64,000 bases of DNA. Origin: Acanthococcus lagerstroemiae (lineage: Eukaryota; Arthropoda; Insecta; Hemiptera; Eriococcidae). The stretch lies in contig CM063108.1 of assembly GCA_031841125.1 (NCBI GenBank), forward strand, positions 47,948,122-48,012,121, in the 5' to 3' direction. Below, piece by piece: positions 41,301-49,351 of this stretch. Every line of letters begins with the position of its first letter. Within the stretch, counting starts at the first letter, position 1. The position numbers were made by a program, and so were the translations under genes. The notes beneath the pieces were generated by a model. It worked only from the letters and a program-made list of their open reading frames with translations, made no database searches and had not been told where the DNA came from.

Positions 41301-44145
41301 AACGAATTTGTGAGTCGAGGAGAGCTGTAAAACTACCCGGCTTGGCTATCCAATGGGGAGCCATCGGTGATGTTGGTTTAGCTGCTGACATAGCTGAAGA
41401 CAATAAAGAAATTATTCTAGGTACCTTCAAGAAGCAATTACTATGGATACATGCTAACTCTATTAATTCAAGTTCTATTATAATTTCCGTATATTCTTTA
41501 TCAAGTTATTGGAAAATTTAGAATGATCAAGTTTAGCCAGTAATCGTTTTCCGTCCTATCATCTCCTGAGATTGGTTAGACGTTGGATCAAAGAGTGAGA
41601 TGATGCCAGCATCGGATTGGCCAAACATTAGGTCCTCCAAAATTAAATCATCAAGTTACGTGGGGCCCTCTCACAAACAATAAATTTTTGGCGAGTAAAT
41701 GCATGAATATGCGCAATCGATGGGACCCCATCAGTGGTTTATAAGGTCTGATTGGTCGGTAATCGCTGACTAGTCTAACATTGGTTGGTACTTGGTACAG
41801 CCACTATGAAGCACTAAGGCGCCATTTTTATCCTCAACAGGTACGTATGTGAGTACTTCATGAGTAACGATAAAATAATGATTTGCTTAGGTGGAACGCT
41901 ACCGCAAAACATTAGATCTTGTTTGGAGGTCCTTGATTATTTTTTAAAGCAACCGAACCCGGTGGTTTCATGCATGGTCGTTGCTGGAAAACGGTCGGTC
42001 AGCACTACCGCCTTAACTCTCAACGAAATTGTAGCCAACGTCCTCGGTATGATCAGTTCTTCTCAATTGTTATTTTCCCCTCAGCAGGCAATGTAATGAA
42101 TTTATTCCTGATTCAATCATTGTTACAGGAATAAGAAATTTGGAAACTGTAAGTTCACATTCCACGCTGGCTGATCTGGGTCTGGATTCGATGATGACAA
42201 CAGAAATCAAGCAAATCATGGATCGAGATTTTGAGATTTTCTTGACACCACGGGAAATCAGACATATCACTTTTCACAAGCTCCACGAAATAGAAACTGC
42301 ACGCAGGAACAATAGAGATATTGATAAAAATAGTGAGCAATAGACATTTTTCTTCATCAATAAGCGTACGAAGATGTAATTACCCATTGTCATCTACCGA
42401 TTTACTATCTCTATAAACGCACGTAGATTTACTGAAAACGAATGTCGACCGCGAGTCAGAATACGGGTTTGGTGAAAAATACTTCAAGCGGCTGATTGAA
42501 AATGAAGTTTTAGCATCTGATTCAATTGTGAGAATGCCATCATTAGTAGTAAATGACTTCGCTAGAGAAGTTTCCTCAGTGACGGATCAAACAATTTTCA
42601 TCGTGCCCGGGGTAGAAGGTGAATCGTCTTTTCATCATATCGTCATTGTTACACATTAATATTAGTCTAATTCAAACTTGTTGTATTCCTCGCAAATAAG
42701 TCATTGAGTAATACACCTTTTCTTTTCATTTCCATTTACAGGCATAGCGAAACTAATGGAGCCCCTTGGGAAGAATTTGGACGCCCAAGTTTATTGTTTA
42801 CAGTACGGCACAGATAACTTCACTGATAATGTTGAAAAAATAGCCGAAAATTTGCACGTTGTAAGTTACGCTACAAATATAGTTCCTGATTCTATTCATG
42901 GAGCACAAGCGATTTGTCTCTTCTAGTTTTTCAAAAATGCATTATTTTACCGAAAATGTTACGATTTTTCTTCTGGAAAACGGTCTTGATACCAGGAAGT
43001 GTCTACCCGCACCTCCTTCAGAATAAACCATGATTCGAACCCATTAGGGTTCAAATTATGACCGGATGCCTTATTCCATTGGCATACATTTATGTTTCTT
43101 ATTTCAGCACATTCTTGATCATCTAGCTGCGGATCAAGAATTTTGCATCATCGGGTATTCCTATGGAGGTCTGATTGCTCTTGAGATGGTTAAATTGCTT
43201 GAAAAGCAAAATAGAAGCGGTCAACTCTGGCTCATCGATAGTTCTCCTGAATTTTTGAAAGCTGTCGCCTCAACATCAATTCTATCGGACACAGTCGAAA
43301 CCGAGGACGAACTACAAGTTAACATTATTACCCGATTTTTAGAAAATATTTGGCCCGAAGCGACGAACGAGGTACGATTAGAATTTTGTTTCAAGGTCCC
43401 CCCCCCCCCGTAAACATGCGTACGTCCGTCCACACACTTGATAGCAGGGACGATTTCGACAGTTAAAAAGCCTTCGAATTATTTACAACAAAAAAAAAAT
43501 TTCAATATCTAGCACCCAACACCCCCACTTTGGTCAAAACCAGACCTCCCTCCCTCGACTTCTTCCTGGCATTACTCACTACTCATCAGTAATGGTTTCT
43601 GTGCGTATCATTACATTTACAGCTGAATGCTGAACTGTATAAACAGCGTGACTGGGATACACGTTTAGACTTAGCCATTACTAGAGTTCCTCGCGAAATT
43701 ACGATCAACGCACCTCATCTGAAGGCACTGATAACTGCTCGATATTTTCGAGTGAAATCAATTCCAAAGTATCGAGAACCCACAGAAAAATCACTGACCA
43801 CTTCCACGACGCTAATACGACCGAAGAAAAGTTTGATTAAGACTAGGTTCTCAGCGGATTACAAATTGTCGCAGGTACTTGATTCAGTTACAGTATGATT
43901 ATTGTACATACATATGCGAGTAATATGTACCTCACACCCTCATCTTAGGTACATATTGATTCAACAGCATCGACAAAACCTCAATTTAATAAAATTTTAA
44001 TATTCATGCGAACTCTTCCTCGGTGGAATTTTTTCAGTATTTCAAATTACCAGTCAAAGTCCATTTCGTGGAGGGAGATCATATCACCATGTTGAAAAAT
44101 AAAGAAACTGCCGAAATCATAATTAAGGAATCAAGAGCTCAGTAA
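5044..44145 (+). CDS. FASN: Type I fatty acid synthase, complete multi-exon gene
   Basis: Cytosolic multienzyme building long-chain fatty acids from acetyl-CoA, malonyl-CoA and NADPH. I place 36 coding exons: 5044-5209, 5674-5826, 5937-6110, 7001-7440, 13821-14051, 14132-14333, 14626-14753, 14836-15066, 15137-15326, 15635-15864, 16225-16529, 16652-16913, 17320-17428, 17824-18084, 19624-19803, 19980-20131, 32233-32403, 32570-32710, 33112-33264, 33456-33658, 33965-34204, 35040-35163, 35272-35448, 35926-36105, 36189-36387, 36965-37145, 40565-40704, 40775-41022, 41096-41420, 41891-42046, 42129-42332, 42427-42618, 42742-42860, 43108-43371, 43623-43874, 44038-44145. The sum is 7,191 nt (2,396 aa), a normal animal FAS length, with GT-AG borders and consistent phases. 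The start is the ATG two bases after the acceptor at 5040-5041; an upstream non-coding exon is expected. Every catalytic motif is present, so the gene looks functional. Intron 16 is enlarged to about 12.1 kb by a transposon. Which FAS paralogue this is cannot be told here. Confidence 0.93.
6111..7000 (+). other. FAS intron 3, possible transposon end, no gene
   Basis: Ordinary AT-rich intron of 890 nt. At about 6120 it has CAGGGGGCGTAACAACAGAG, which looks like a hAT-type terminus, but I found no matching inverted end or target duplication. Confidence 0.35.
7485..7719. repeat. Near-perfect 107-bp inverted repeat (hairpin) in FAS intron 4
   Basis: Left arm 7485-7591 and right arm 7613-7719 are reverse complements with only about four mismatches and no gap, around a 21-nt loop. 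The RNA would fold into a single long hairpin beginning 45 nt after the exon 4 splice donor. It could be a foldback MITE, a recent inverted duplication or a source of hairpin small RNA. No clear target duplication is visible. Confidence 0.9.
7845..8075 (+). repeat. Dispersed repeat family R, copy 1
   Basis: The stretch CACTTGGTGGAGCGTATGGC, then CTCGAGTATCGCATCAGTGA and TGGGACACCCTACTGACCGA, recurs elsewhere in the window (46828-46965, 54160-54290, 58864-58995, 62251-62521). It is a short interspersed element without coding capacity. The best-defined copy (62251-62521) is 271 bp with a 9-bp target duplication. I do not recognise the family. Confidence 0.7.
8610..9400 (-). mobile_element. LINE reverse transcriptase relic (R1-like)
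   Basis: On the - strand, with frameshifts, one reads [32 protein letters not shown], a [17 protein letters not shown] block, [20 protein letters not shown] and CYADDKLVV. This order (TGK-SLDIxxAFN-GVPQGS-YADD) fits R1/Jockey-group reverse transcriptases. Stops and frame changes throughout show it is dead. It lies in FAS intron 4, antisense to the host gene. Confidence 0.7.
10491..10885. mobile_element. hAT-like MITE, copy 1 (CAGGGACGTACC family)
   Basis: Begins CAGGGACGTACCAAAG and ends CGGTACGTCCTTG, flanked by CACGTAAT (10483-10490) and TACGTAAT (10886-10893), an 8-bp target duplication with one mismatch. The inside has runs of G/C and repeats of an AACT...AAATTCCCAAGTATCAA-like unit. The 8-bp duplication and CAGGG end suit the hAT superfamily. 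A second copy is at 16928-17243. Confidence 0.75.
11150..12050 (+). mobile_element. LINE 3' fragment
   Basis: Contains [17 protein letters not shown] (reverse transcriptase catalytic box, about 11235-11285), then [33 protein letters not shown] and a WKSLRRGLC-like C-terminal end with several frameshifts. It ends in an A-rich tail (about 12035-12065). A 5'-truncated, inactive copy in FAS intron 4. Confidence 0.75.
12271..12525. repeat. Short element with about 30-bp inverted ends
   Basis: Arms at 12271-12300 and 12496-12525 pair with two mismatches; the outermost bases are ATTGGACGCTGTTCAG on the left. The terminal 16 bases at the right are nearly palindromic themselves. Probably a MITE; no target duplication was found. 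Sequence from 12526 to 13820 has only a loose run of AGACTCGCTAAAACT-like repeats (about 13060-13330) and no gene. Confidence 0.5.
14626..16529 (+). CDS. FASN: FAS exons 7-11: linker and malonyl/acetyl transferase (AT) domain
   Basis: Exons 14626-14753, 14836-15066, 15137-15326, 15635-15864 and 16225-16529 encode residues 456-817. Exon 7 is the KS-AT linker ([12 protein letters not shown]). AT begins [17 protein letters not shown] in exon 8; the acyl-carrying Ser596 lies in GYSLGE and the partner His698 in AYHSRY. The AT motif is usually GHSxGE, so the first residue before Ser is Tyr instead of His. AT loads acetyl and malonyl groups onto the carrier. The acceptor of exon 7 was set at 14625 because only that keeps the frame; the more obvious ttaattag at 14611-14618 does not. 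Confidence 0.9.
16652..20131 (+). CDS. FASN: FAS exons 12-16: dehydratase (DH) domain
   Basis: Exons 16652-16913, 17320-17428, 17824-18084, 19624-19803 and 19980-20131 encode residues 817-1138. The first hot-dog fold carries the HxxxGxxxxP motif, [11 protein letters not shown], with catalytic His890. The second fold has [14 protein letters not shown] with the likely catalytic Asp1044. DH removes water from the beta-hydroxyacyl chain. Intron 12 starts with gtatgat and is hit by a MITE six bases further on; intron 14 holds a LINE tail; intron 16 holds the 11.75-kb element. Confidence 0.88.
16928..17243. mobile_element. hAT-like MITE, copy 2, next to the exon 12 splice donor
   Basis: Begins CAGGGACGTACCGAAGGG and ends TCTGTACGTCCCTG, with a perfect 8-bp target duplication TATGTCCG (16920-16927 and 17244-17251). 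It is 316 bp and shares the internal GAATTTTGAGTTGAGTC-like unit with the copy at 10491, in opposite orientation. It starts 15 bases after the end of exon 12, leaving the gtatga donor untouched. Perfect target duplications suggest a fairly recent insertion. Confidence 0.85.
18530..19310 (+). mobile_element. LINE 3' fragment in FAS intron 14
   Basis: Translation gives [19 protein letters not shown] (remnant after the ADD box), [34 protein letters not shown], then [17 protein letters not shown] and [14 protein letters not shown], the usual C-terminal tail of this type of LINE ORF2. One in-frame stop follows MDESMLGV. It lies in the same orientation as the FAS gene and is truncated at the 5' end. 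Confidence 0.75.
20462..21100 (+). repeat. Left terminal inverted repeat of the 11.75-kb element
   Basis: Pairs base for base with 31577-32215 (coordinates sum to 52677). It is built from a terminal module and three repeats of about 147 bp, each with four AAATGTACC sites and a GGTAACG...GCCCCCCC module. Open frames here arise from the repeat and are not genes. Confidence 0.9.
20519..21308 (+). repeat. Phased array of AAATGTACC sites (six clusters of four)
   Basis: Clusters start at 20519, 20667, 20814, 20961, 21105 and 21258. In each, copies of AAATGTACC (one degenerate, ATGCACC) begin at offsets 0, 11, 21 and 42. Cluster spacing is 148, 147, 147, 144 and 153 bp. Offsets and spacing are close to multiples of 10.5 bp. 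These are likely binding sites for a DNA-binding protein, probably a transposase; that role is inference. Confidence 0.9.
21358..21930 (+). repeat. Diverged tandem duplication, about 290 bp per copy
   Basis: Copies 21358-21652 and 21668-21930 share CCGTGTTAGTGTC, GAATTCAGCAAAGT / GAATTTAGCAAAAT, ATCGCGCGGGAAAAT / ATCGTGCGGGAAAAT and AGGAAGTCCTTAT in the same order. No coding potential. It lies just inside the left arm of the large element. Confidence 0.65.
21931..22989 (+). other. Element interior without recognisable features
   Basis: AT-rich unique-looking sequence between the duplicated unit and the tandem array. I see no gene, RNA or transposon end in it. Confidence 0.4.
22990..27960 (+). 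repeat. Degenerate tandem array, about 110-bp unit, roughly 45 copies
   Basis: A block like AACTCCGAAAATCTAATTCT, followed by CGATTTTTCGG, a variable AATATTTTT stretch, CTTATTTTGTTGATCGAAG, and TTTTGTGGACCCGAGGGG, repeats throughout. Starts of the AACTCCG block fall every 95-120 bp (for example near 23278, 23392, 23478, 23591, 23858, 23969, 24081, 24192 and 24290). Copies are old and diverged. The many short open frames here are by-products. Confidence 0.85.
27990..29420 (+). mobile_element. LINE relic inside the large element
   Basis: Frame-shifted pieces include an endonuclease-RT linker ([18 protein letters not shown]), the RT block [16 protein letters not shown] near 28600, [15 protein letters not shown] near 28765, a YLG-region remnant, and the tail [18 protein letters not shown] with [13 protein letters not shown]. 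It interrupts the tandem array and has stops in every frame. Confidence 0.75.
30005..30755 (+). repeat. Second block of the 110-bp array, duplicate of 24045-24690
   Basis: Follows the order of units at 24045-24690 almost base for base, including the distinctive CCAACACCAAAAGAGTAT and the unrelated ACGTTAAYCCTCTTCTAATA stretch. So several units plus a unique insert were copied together after the array had already diverged. Confidence 0.85.
31455..31510 (+). mobile_element. Helitron-like 3' terminus
   Basis: GGTGGTGGGCCCGCGAAGCG, a G run, then the hairpin GGGGGCGGAGCCCCC and CTAG followed by T (31506-31510). A GC-rich hairpin just before CTRR, with T after it, is the classic Helitron 3' end. 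The 5' TC end is not secure; the tandem array breaks off near 30756 and might mark it. The stretch 30760-31450 has no other feature. Confidence 0.5.
31577..32215 (-). repeat. Right terminal inverted repeat of the 11.75-kb element
   Basis: Reverse complement of 20462-21100, with four AAATGTACC clusters where the left end has six. It stops at 32215, followed by the 9-bp target duplication and only 8 further bases before FAS exon 17. Confidence 0.9.
32233..34204 (+). CDS. FASN: FAS exons 17-21: pseudo-methyltransferase / pseudo-KR central region
   Basis: Exons 32233-32403, 32570-32710, 33112-33264, 33456-33658 and 33965-34204 encode residues 1139-1441. This is the structural, non-catalytic middle of animal FAS. 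It has the expected LVNIFEDFP and VVLDPNG pieces of a degenerate methyltransferase fold, [11 protein letters not shown], then LLVL-type pseudo-KR sequence ending in [19 protein letters not shown], which leads into the enoyl reductase. The frame is open across all five exons. Conservation is low here in the whole family, so sub-domain borders are approximate. Exon 17 begins 8 bp after the target duplication of the large transposon. Confidence 0.85.
35040..37145 (+). CDS. FASN: FAS exons 22-26: enoyl reductase (ER) domain
   Basis: Exons 35040-35163, 35272-35448, 35926-36105, 36189-36387 and 36965-37145 encode residues 1441-1728. The order is typical of the medium-chain reductase fold: [51 protein letters not shown], then the NADPH-binding loop [11 protein letters not shown] (residues 1561-1570) and the [16 protein letters not shown] segment. 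The domain closes with [10 protein letters not shown] and [19 protein letters not shown]. It reduces the enoyl double bond with NADPH. Intron 25 contains a tRNA-derived SINE and intron 26 (3.4 kb) two further elements. Confidence 0.9.
36440..36670 (+). mobile_element. tRNA-derived SINE-like element in FAS intron 25
   Basis: AGTGGTAACAGGCCCGCTTC resembles an RNA polymerase III A box and CGGGTTTGAGTCCC (36491-36504) a B box, at tRNA-like spacing. An unrelated body follows to about 36670. Not a functional tRNA: the cloverleaf is incomplete. The exact ends are not visible. Confidence 0.55.
37556..39468. mobile_element. 1.9-kb element with CAGGGTGTCCATTCT inverted ends in FAS intron 26
   Basis: The left end CAGGGTGTCCATTCT and right end AGAATGGACACCCTG are perfect inverted copies, flanked by TACCT on both sides (37551-37555 and 39469-39473). 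Subterminal CCCTGACTTTTCCAGGTTTT repeats occur at both ends. The inside has a 36-bp direct repeat (about 37728 and 37967) and G runs, but no transposase. The 5-bp flank does not fit hAT (8 bp), so I leave the superfamily open. Confidence 0.7.
39590..40330. repeat. Large imperfect foldback (inverted repeat)
   Basis: CTGGCCTTTAGCTG (from 39595) and TATCTTTCCTTCAGTTTATA on the left are mirrored by TATAAACTGAAGGAAAGATA and CAGCTAAAGGCCAG (to 40322) on the right. Further paired blocks run inwards (ATCCTGTGTCTTT / AAAGACACAGGAT; GGTTAGGATTGGAATGTGT / ACACATTCCAATTCTAACC). The arms are about 340 bp with gaps. Probably an old foldback MITE. Confidence 0.65.
40565..41420 (+). CDS. FASN: FAS exons 27-29: ketoreductase (KR) domain
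   Basis: Exons 40565-40704, 40775-41022 and 41096-41420 encode residues 1728-1966. Exon 27 begins with [19 protein letters not shown], the ER-KR junction. Exon 28 opens with the NADPH-binding [10 protein letters not shown] (from residue 1775) and [10 protein letters not shown]. Exon 29 carries the catalytic Ser1905 ([10 protein letters not shown]) and Tyr1918 (QTNYGMAN), followed by [11 protein letters not shown]. It reduces the beta-keto group, so the enzyme can run a full reductive cycle. Introns 27 and 28 are only 70 and 73 nt, in contrast to the kilobase introns around them. Confidence 0.92.
41891..42332 (+). CDS. FASN: FAS exons 30-31: acyl carrier protein (ACP) domain
   Basis: Exons 41891-42046 and 42129-42332 encode residues 1966-2086. 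Exon 30 gives the KR-ACP linker ([20 protein letters not shown]) and exon 31 the carrier, with the 4'-phosphopantetheine attachment Ser2038 in [14 protein letters not shown]. The arm on this serine carries the growing chain between active sites. The acceptor of exon 30 is the ag at 41889-41890: the earlier ag at 41839-41840 would meet an in-frame stop. A separate phosphopantetheinyl transferase is needed; none is seen in the window. Confidence 0.9.
42427..44145 (+). CDS. FASN: FAS exons 32-36: thioesterase (TE) domain and C-terminus
   Basis: Exons 42427-42618, 42742-42860, 43108-43371, 43623-43874 and 44038-44145 encode residues 2086-2396. The alpha/beta-hydrolase triad can be read as Ser2207 (GYSYGG), Asp2233 (LWLIDSSPE) and His2376 (VEGDHITML). 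TE releases the finished fatty acid, usually palmitate. A linker rich in Ser, Thr and Lys (about residues 2335-2355, [18 protein letters not shown]) precedes the last exon. The stop is TAA at 44143-44145. I see no textbook AATAAA signal in the next 250 bases. Confidence 0.9.
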
Positions 44146-44570
44146 TGGATAGAACTCAGTCGAACGAAAATATCAACTGGAATTCGTCCAATTTTTCATA
44201 ATTATTTCAAGTTTTGTAATATGAATATTTCACTTTTTGAAAGAAGTTATATGTAAGGTTAATGTGCCTATAAATACGCATACTTAACGTTTGAGATGTT
44301 CTTACTCCTCTACAAATGCATCAAAGTTGAAGAAATATTTACCCAGAATATCCTATACCATTAGATACTTAATGGTATAGTTATTTGGATTTTATCCTCT
44401 TCAACTTTCCAAAAATTAAAATATGACAAAAGAAAAATGCATACTTATGTAAGACAGCCCCCTCCTATAAGTACGTATAGGCAATATCATTCGAAAACTG
44501 TGTGAAAAGTGCACATATTTTACACAATGATCATTTATTAAGCGTTCAGGTACAAATCCATCTGTAATAT
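44146..44570 (+). other. FAS 3' flank
   Basis: AT-rich sequence directly after the FAS stop codon, probably including the 3' untranslated region. No consensus polyadenylation signal stands out. Confidence 0.4.
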
Positions 44571-44574
44571 CCAT

Positions 44575-45690
44575 TCGCAATTTTCGTCCGTAAAATTACG
44601 GACCGAATTCCGGACGAAAATTCCGGACAAAATTCTGACAATAGCTGACGATATATCGTCAGTCATCATTGTTGGCTGACGACACAATCATCAGTCATAG
44701 TCAGGTATTATTATTTTGTCCATACTTTTTGCCTGCAACTTTCGTCCATAATTTTTGTCAGTAATTTCTGTTTATAATATCTGTCCATAACCTTTGTCCG
44801 TAATTTTTGCCTGTAATTTCTGTACATGATTTTGTGGATGAAAATTATGGACAAAAATTACAAACAAAAATTATGGACAAAAGTTGCCGACGAAAATTAC
44901 AAACAAAACAGTAAAACCTGACGATAGCTGATGATATCATCATTAGCCCTTATCAGAATTCTGTCAGTAATTCTTGTGCCTAATTTTCGTTCCTAATTCT
45001 TCTCTATAAATTTTCGTCAGTAATTTTCTTCCATAATTTTATGGATGAAAATTATGGATGGATATTGCGAACATAAATTACAGACAATAATTAAGGACAA
45101 AAATTACCGATGAAAATTGTAAACGAAAATTACAGAAAAATTGTAATACCTGACGATGGCTAACAATGATATTGTCAGCTGATCATCGTCAGCCATTCTC
45201 AGAATTTCGTCTATAATTTTTGTCTGTAATGTCAGTCCCTAATTTTGTCTATAACTTTACTGAAAAAAATTTAGGGTTGGAAATTACAAATTGAGGACGA
45301 AAATTGGATATGAAAATTACGGACAAAATTGTAATACCTGATGAAGGCCGACAATGATTGCTAATGATAATGATGATATCATCATGGTGGATTTACATTC
45401 AAGTCGGGTGACATCCTCCTTAAACCGACATTTGTCGGTTCGGGGAAAAGTTGTCCGTAACATGCCTGTGATAGGTTTGCAACGAAGTTGATAGGAATGT
45501 AAATCCGTAGATGTCGCCAACATTATTTAAAAGTTTGTTCGCGATATGTCGCCGACTCGAATGTAAATCCACCATCAGTCAACTAGGATGGCTAACAATG
45601 ATATCGTCGGTCGACAATATCCTGATATTATCGTCAGCCATTGTCAGATTTTTGTCCGGAATTTTCGTCCGTAATGTCGGTCTGTAATGA
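44575..45690. repeat. Palindromic repeat array downstream of FAS
   Basis: Units of about 200-230 bp each consist of a T-rich arm (TTTTGTCCGTAATTTTTG-like), an A-rich arm complementary to it (GACAAAAATTACGGAC-like), and a junction reading ACCTGACGATGGCTAACAAT then GTCAGCCATTGTCAGAATT. Junctions are near 44928, 45152 and 45335 and partly after 45590. Each unit could fold on itself. A MITE interrupts it at 45385. Confidence 0.7.
45385..45574. mobile_element. 190-bp MITE nested in the palindromic array
   Basis: Ends TGGTGGATTTACATTC and GAATGTAAATCCACCA are perfect inverted repeats, with similarity continuing to about 28 bp (AGTCGG, GACAT). TCA flanks both sides (45382-45384 and 45575-45577), fitting a 3-bp target duplication as in PIF/Harbinger-like elements, though the usual TWA is not seen. 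Confidence 0.75.
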
Positions 45691-45699
45691 TACAGGGAT

Positions 45700-48600
45700 G
45701 CACGCAGGAAGTATTTTAATTTTCGCAAGCCCTCTTACCAACCAGAAAAGAGCAAGCAAAGTTAGACTACAGGCCCGCTAACTAACCCACAAATTTAGAT
45801 GGGACCGGATGCACTACAGGAGAAATATTAAAAAAGAAAAACAAAATCCTCAATTTGTTAGCACTGACATCTCAAACCAAGATTAAAAGAACGACTCTAA
45901 TAAAAAAATAAGAATACGAATATAAGACCACATAAAACAAAAAATAAAATAATAAAAAGCGAAGAGAAAAGAAATCTACTTGGATCGCGCGATCTTAACA
46001 TAGCAGCACGAATGGAGGGGCTCGGTAGGAAATAAAATTTTATTCAAAAAATTATAATAATAAAGAGAAAAAAAATCGATTTAGAACCCAAGCTGAGAAA
46101 ATGCACTACCGTTTGAGTAAAATTGGGGGACGAGGTCGAAAAGAAAATGAGAACCAGGGTAGCATACTGTCTTTCTTTTCTTTTTTTTCAAACAGCAGCG
46201 CTCAGATTGTTGAAAGAGAAAAGAAAACGAAAGTGAAATCGCAAGTGAAGCAGATTCACTACAAGCCAAGCGACCTACAGGTATGAGGAGTGGCTGACTA
46301 GAAAGAAAAAAATAATAATAATGCGAAGCAAGTAAATTTATACATATAGAAGAAAACAAAATATAATAAGGCAATGGAATATGAAAATGAAAGTGAAAGT
46401 GAAGGCGAAAAAAGTAGCAAAAATAAACGAGCGTAAAATAGTCAAAAATAAGAAAACAGAGAAAAAAGAAGAAAAAAGAAAAAGAGGGAAAAGACGAAAA
46501 TCAAACTAATACCATTAAACCAGTAGCTGTGCAAGCTACAATAAAAAATATGTAATCAGGGAGAATACGCATCAAGCAAAATTAGTGGCCCCCCGAAGTA
46601 CTACCCCCTTCCTCAGAATGCAAGTAGTGCTTACACCTCACAGTCTATGCCCATGACCTCGGCGACAAAAAAATAAATAAATAAATGAAAGGAAGTACAA
46701 GTATTTTTGGACCCGCGGACAACCCATCTCCACACAAACGGAGAGTCAACAGAAGAAAAAGAAGCTCAAGTGGGTTATAATTATAACTTTCATTCCACCA
46801 GCAAGATAGTACCCTGTACCACGGTGACCAAAAGGGATGTTTGGTGAAGCGTATAGCGATAAATGTAAGCCAAAGTGGGTCCCCACGCACCACATTCCTG
46901 GTTCTGGAAACTAACGTTTCGAGTATCGCATCAACGATCAGATGGAACCAAAAGGGATACGACATTCTAAAATAACACCAAGGTCTCAACGAGCGGGGGA
47001 CAAAAGCAACCTACAACTTGATGGAAAGGAAAAATCCCCTGGGAAGGATCTCACTCGAATCATGATGCAAAGTTCAAGCCGGGAGATAGCAAGGAAACAT
47101 CACGTTCTTTACAGTCATAAAAGTGAGGGTGCACAACCTAGACATAGACTTTGGTCAAGCAGCCGTGAATGCTGATCAGCTAACATGTCATCTGCGTACT
47201 AAAACAGCTAAATTTTGAGAAGAAAAATTTTGCCCCCTCCAAAAAAAAGTGAAGACCATATTTCTACCGCCCCTGGTCTTTGCCAAAAGGGGCAACAAAC
47301 CCCGCTACCACAAAATGGGAGGGTGGAAAGATGGAAACCAAAAGAGCTGAAAATAAAATCGAACAACACAAACGGAAGATACATTACTACTCATAGAGAA
47401 CTTTACGATGCGATGCTCGAAGAAAGGGCTAATCGACGAAGACCATTGTTGAAATTGCTACGGGGAAAAATTCAAGCGGAGAATTAATGTGACGGGGGGG
47501 GCGAGTGAAGATCCTAACCATTACTAAACTTCGAACTAAAAGCAATCAACCCGGGAAAAGAGGAAGAAGAAAAAGAACCACCCCGAGAACAACCTCCCAA
47601 CTATTAGTTGAGGGGGAGGGGAAGGCCTAAAAAACAAAATAAAATGGTTGACCGCCTCAGTACGTCAGTACAAAGCAGCTCTACGAAACCCGTTCGATAC
47701 GAATTTTATCCGTGAGTCAGGCAAACAATCGAAGCTGAGAGAAAAGATTGGATCAGAAATCCAAACTTAATTCAGAATATCAGATCCTAGAACTTCTAGG
47801 AGCGCTGATTTCAAATATTGCATTAAATTTTTGATCTGACCTCGACTTGAACCCAGGAATCTACATTGTTGACGCCAAAAAGGTCAAAATTAAATTGAGA
47901 AATTGAACGAAATTTTCGAGAAGGGTTTTTTGGGTCGCTGATTTCAAATATTATTTCAGATTTTTTTCTATAGCCCAGAACCGGAGCACCAATTCATCAC
48001 TGACCCCATAAAATGGGCAAAACTGATGCGGATTTAAAAACTGACTAACGTCGCAAATTTCGGCCCCCACCATCTAAATTTCATCCTGAAGCGGGGCGAG
48101 GGTCAATTTGACTTGGCAAATGTAACCGGTAAGTTAGGAAAGGTGCAAACGAGATGTCGAACTGTTGACTTCACTTATACAGGGTGTTTCATAAATTAGT
48201 CTTTCATCCTCTTTTTTTAACTTCAAAAAAAAACAACGAGAAACACAAACATCACAAAATCAACAACTGAAACAATAAGCAACAAAAATGCCTAAACGTA
48301 AGAAAAAATGACCAAAGGTACGCGAGGAAACAAAACAAAACAATAGAAGAAATAAAATTGACCGTTCAGACGAAATTATGACCATTTAGCAGCGCCCGAA
48401 GTTATTATATTAAACTCCTTGTGCTGCTGATTGGTAATCTTAATAGCGCATTTACGGGGAATTGAGTATGCAATTTCATATGCACATCGGTGGTGAGCAA
48501 TGCAGGGTGTAATAGAAGGGGATCCCCTTCATATTATGTTTCGCTATACGCGAAGCCGAATCGACGCGTGGTAAACGAGAACTTCAAGTTAGAGGGTCTA

Positions 48601-49340
48601 CGAAATAGGGCTTCTTTGGGTCACAGATTTTGAACATCGCATCGGATTTTTTATCCGGTCCTGATCTGGGCAAAAAGTTTACTCTCCCAAGGCGGGGATC
48701 CCTAATCCAAAACACCATTCCTTAAAGACTAAGGTCGGAAAAACTGGAAAAATTTTGCAGGTTTAGTTTACAAATACGCAATTGTTTTCCAAAGTTTTGT
48801 ACAGAGATCTAGAGCCCGCAGGCGAAAACTTTATTTGCTGGATGCGAAGGGCAAGTTAGTTTTTCAGATCCGGTTTAAACTTCGGCCCCAGTTCTTCACC
48901 CTCTCCCGCATCCGCATGCCCTTCATCTTACCTTTGAAAATAACCAGAACCAGCCCAAAAATTACCTTTCTTAACAGAAATAACTCACGTAGTGTTATTG
49001 TATCTTAGGTAGAGATGGCCAAAATTGAAGATCAAAAATCAAAAAATCACTAGAATCAATTGATTTAAAATCGTTACCTATGTTGAAAATCAATTATTTT
49101 AGGTTTTAATGATTTTTATTTTGTGGTTTAAATCGCATATCCGGGACTCTTTCATTTCTTCGATGTAAAGAATGATTTTAAATAGTGATTTTCAACTTTT
49201 TTCTCAGATTTGTTTTTTTGTTTGATCGATAAAAATCAATTATCTGTAACAGTAAATTTCTATCAAAAGAAATACACCACATATAGGGTCGAATTTTACC
49301 GCTTCCGTCCGCTTTCACCCGCTTGTATGCATGACTGGTT
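45700..49340. other. Intergenic DNA, no gene recognised
   Basis: Purine-rich, low-information sequence with only short open frames that resemble nothing I know. The single feature is a family R repeat at 46828-46965. Confidence 0.4.
46828..46965 (+). repeat. Dispersed repeat family R, copy 2
   Basis: TTTGGTGAAGCGTATAGCGA, then TTTCGAGTATCGCATCAACG and CAGATGG match the 5' half of the copies at 7845 and 62251. The 3' half is missing. Confidence 0.65.
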
Positions 49341-49351
49341 TGTATGCAGAA

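Noticed and set aside
41841..41890. Using the splice acceptor at 41839-41840 for FAS exon 30
   Set aside because: In the phase left by exon 29 it meets TGA within a few codons. The acceptor at 41889-41890 joins smoothly to [11 protein letters not shown].
44575..45690. CRISPR-like array
   Set aside because: Units are diverged, self-complementary and without uniform spacers, and the genome is eukaryotic.
46101..47487. Open frames of 60-114 codons in the intergenic region
   Set aside because: Low-complexity, purine-rich sequence without domain resemblance or splice context.
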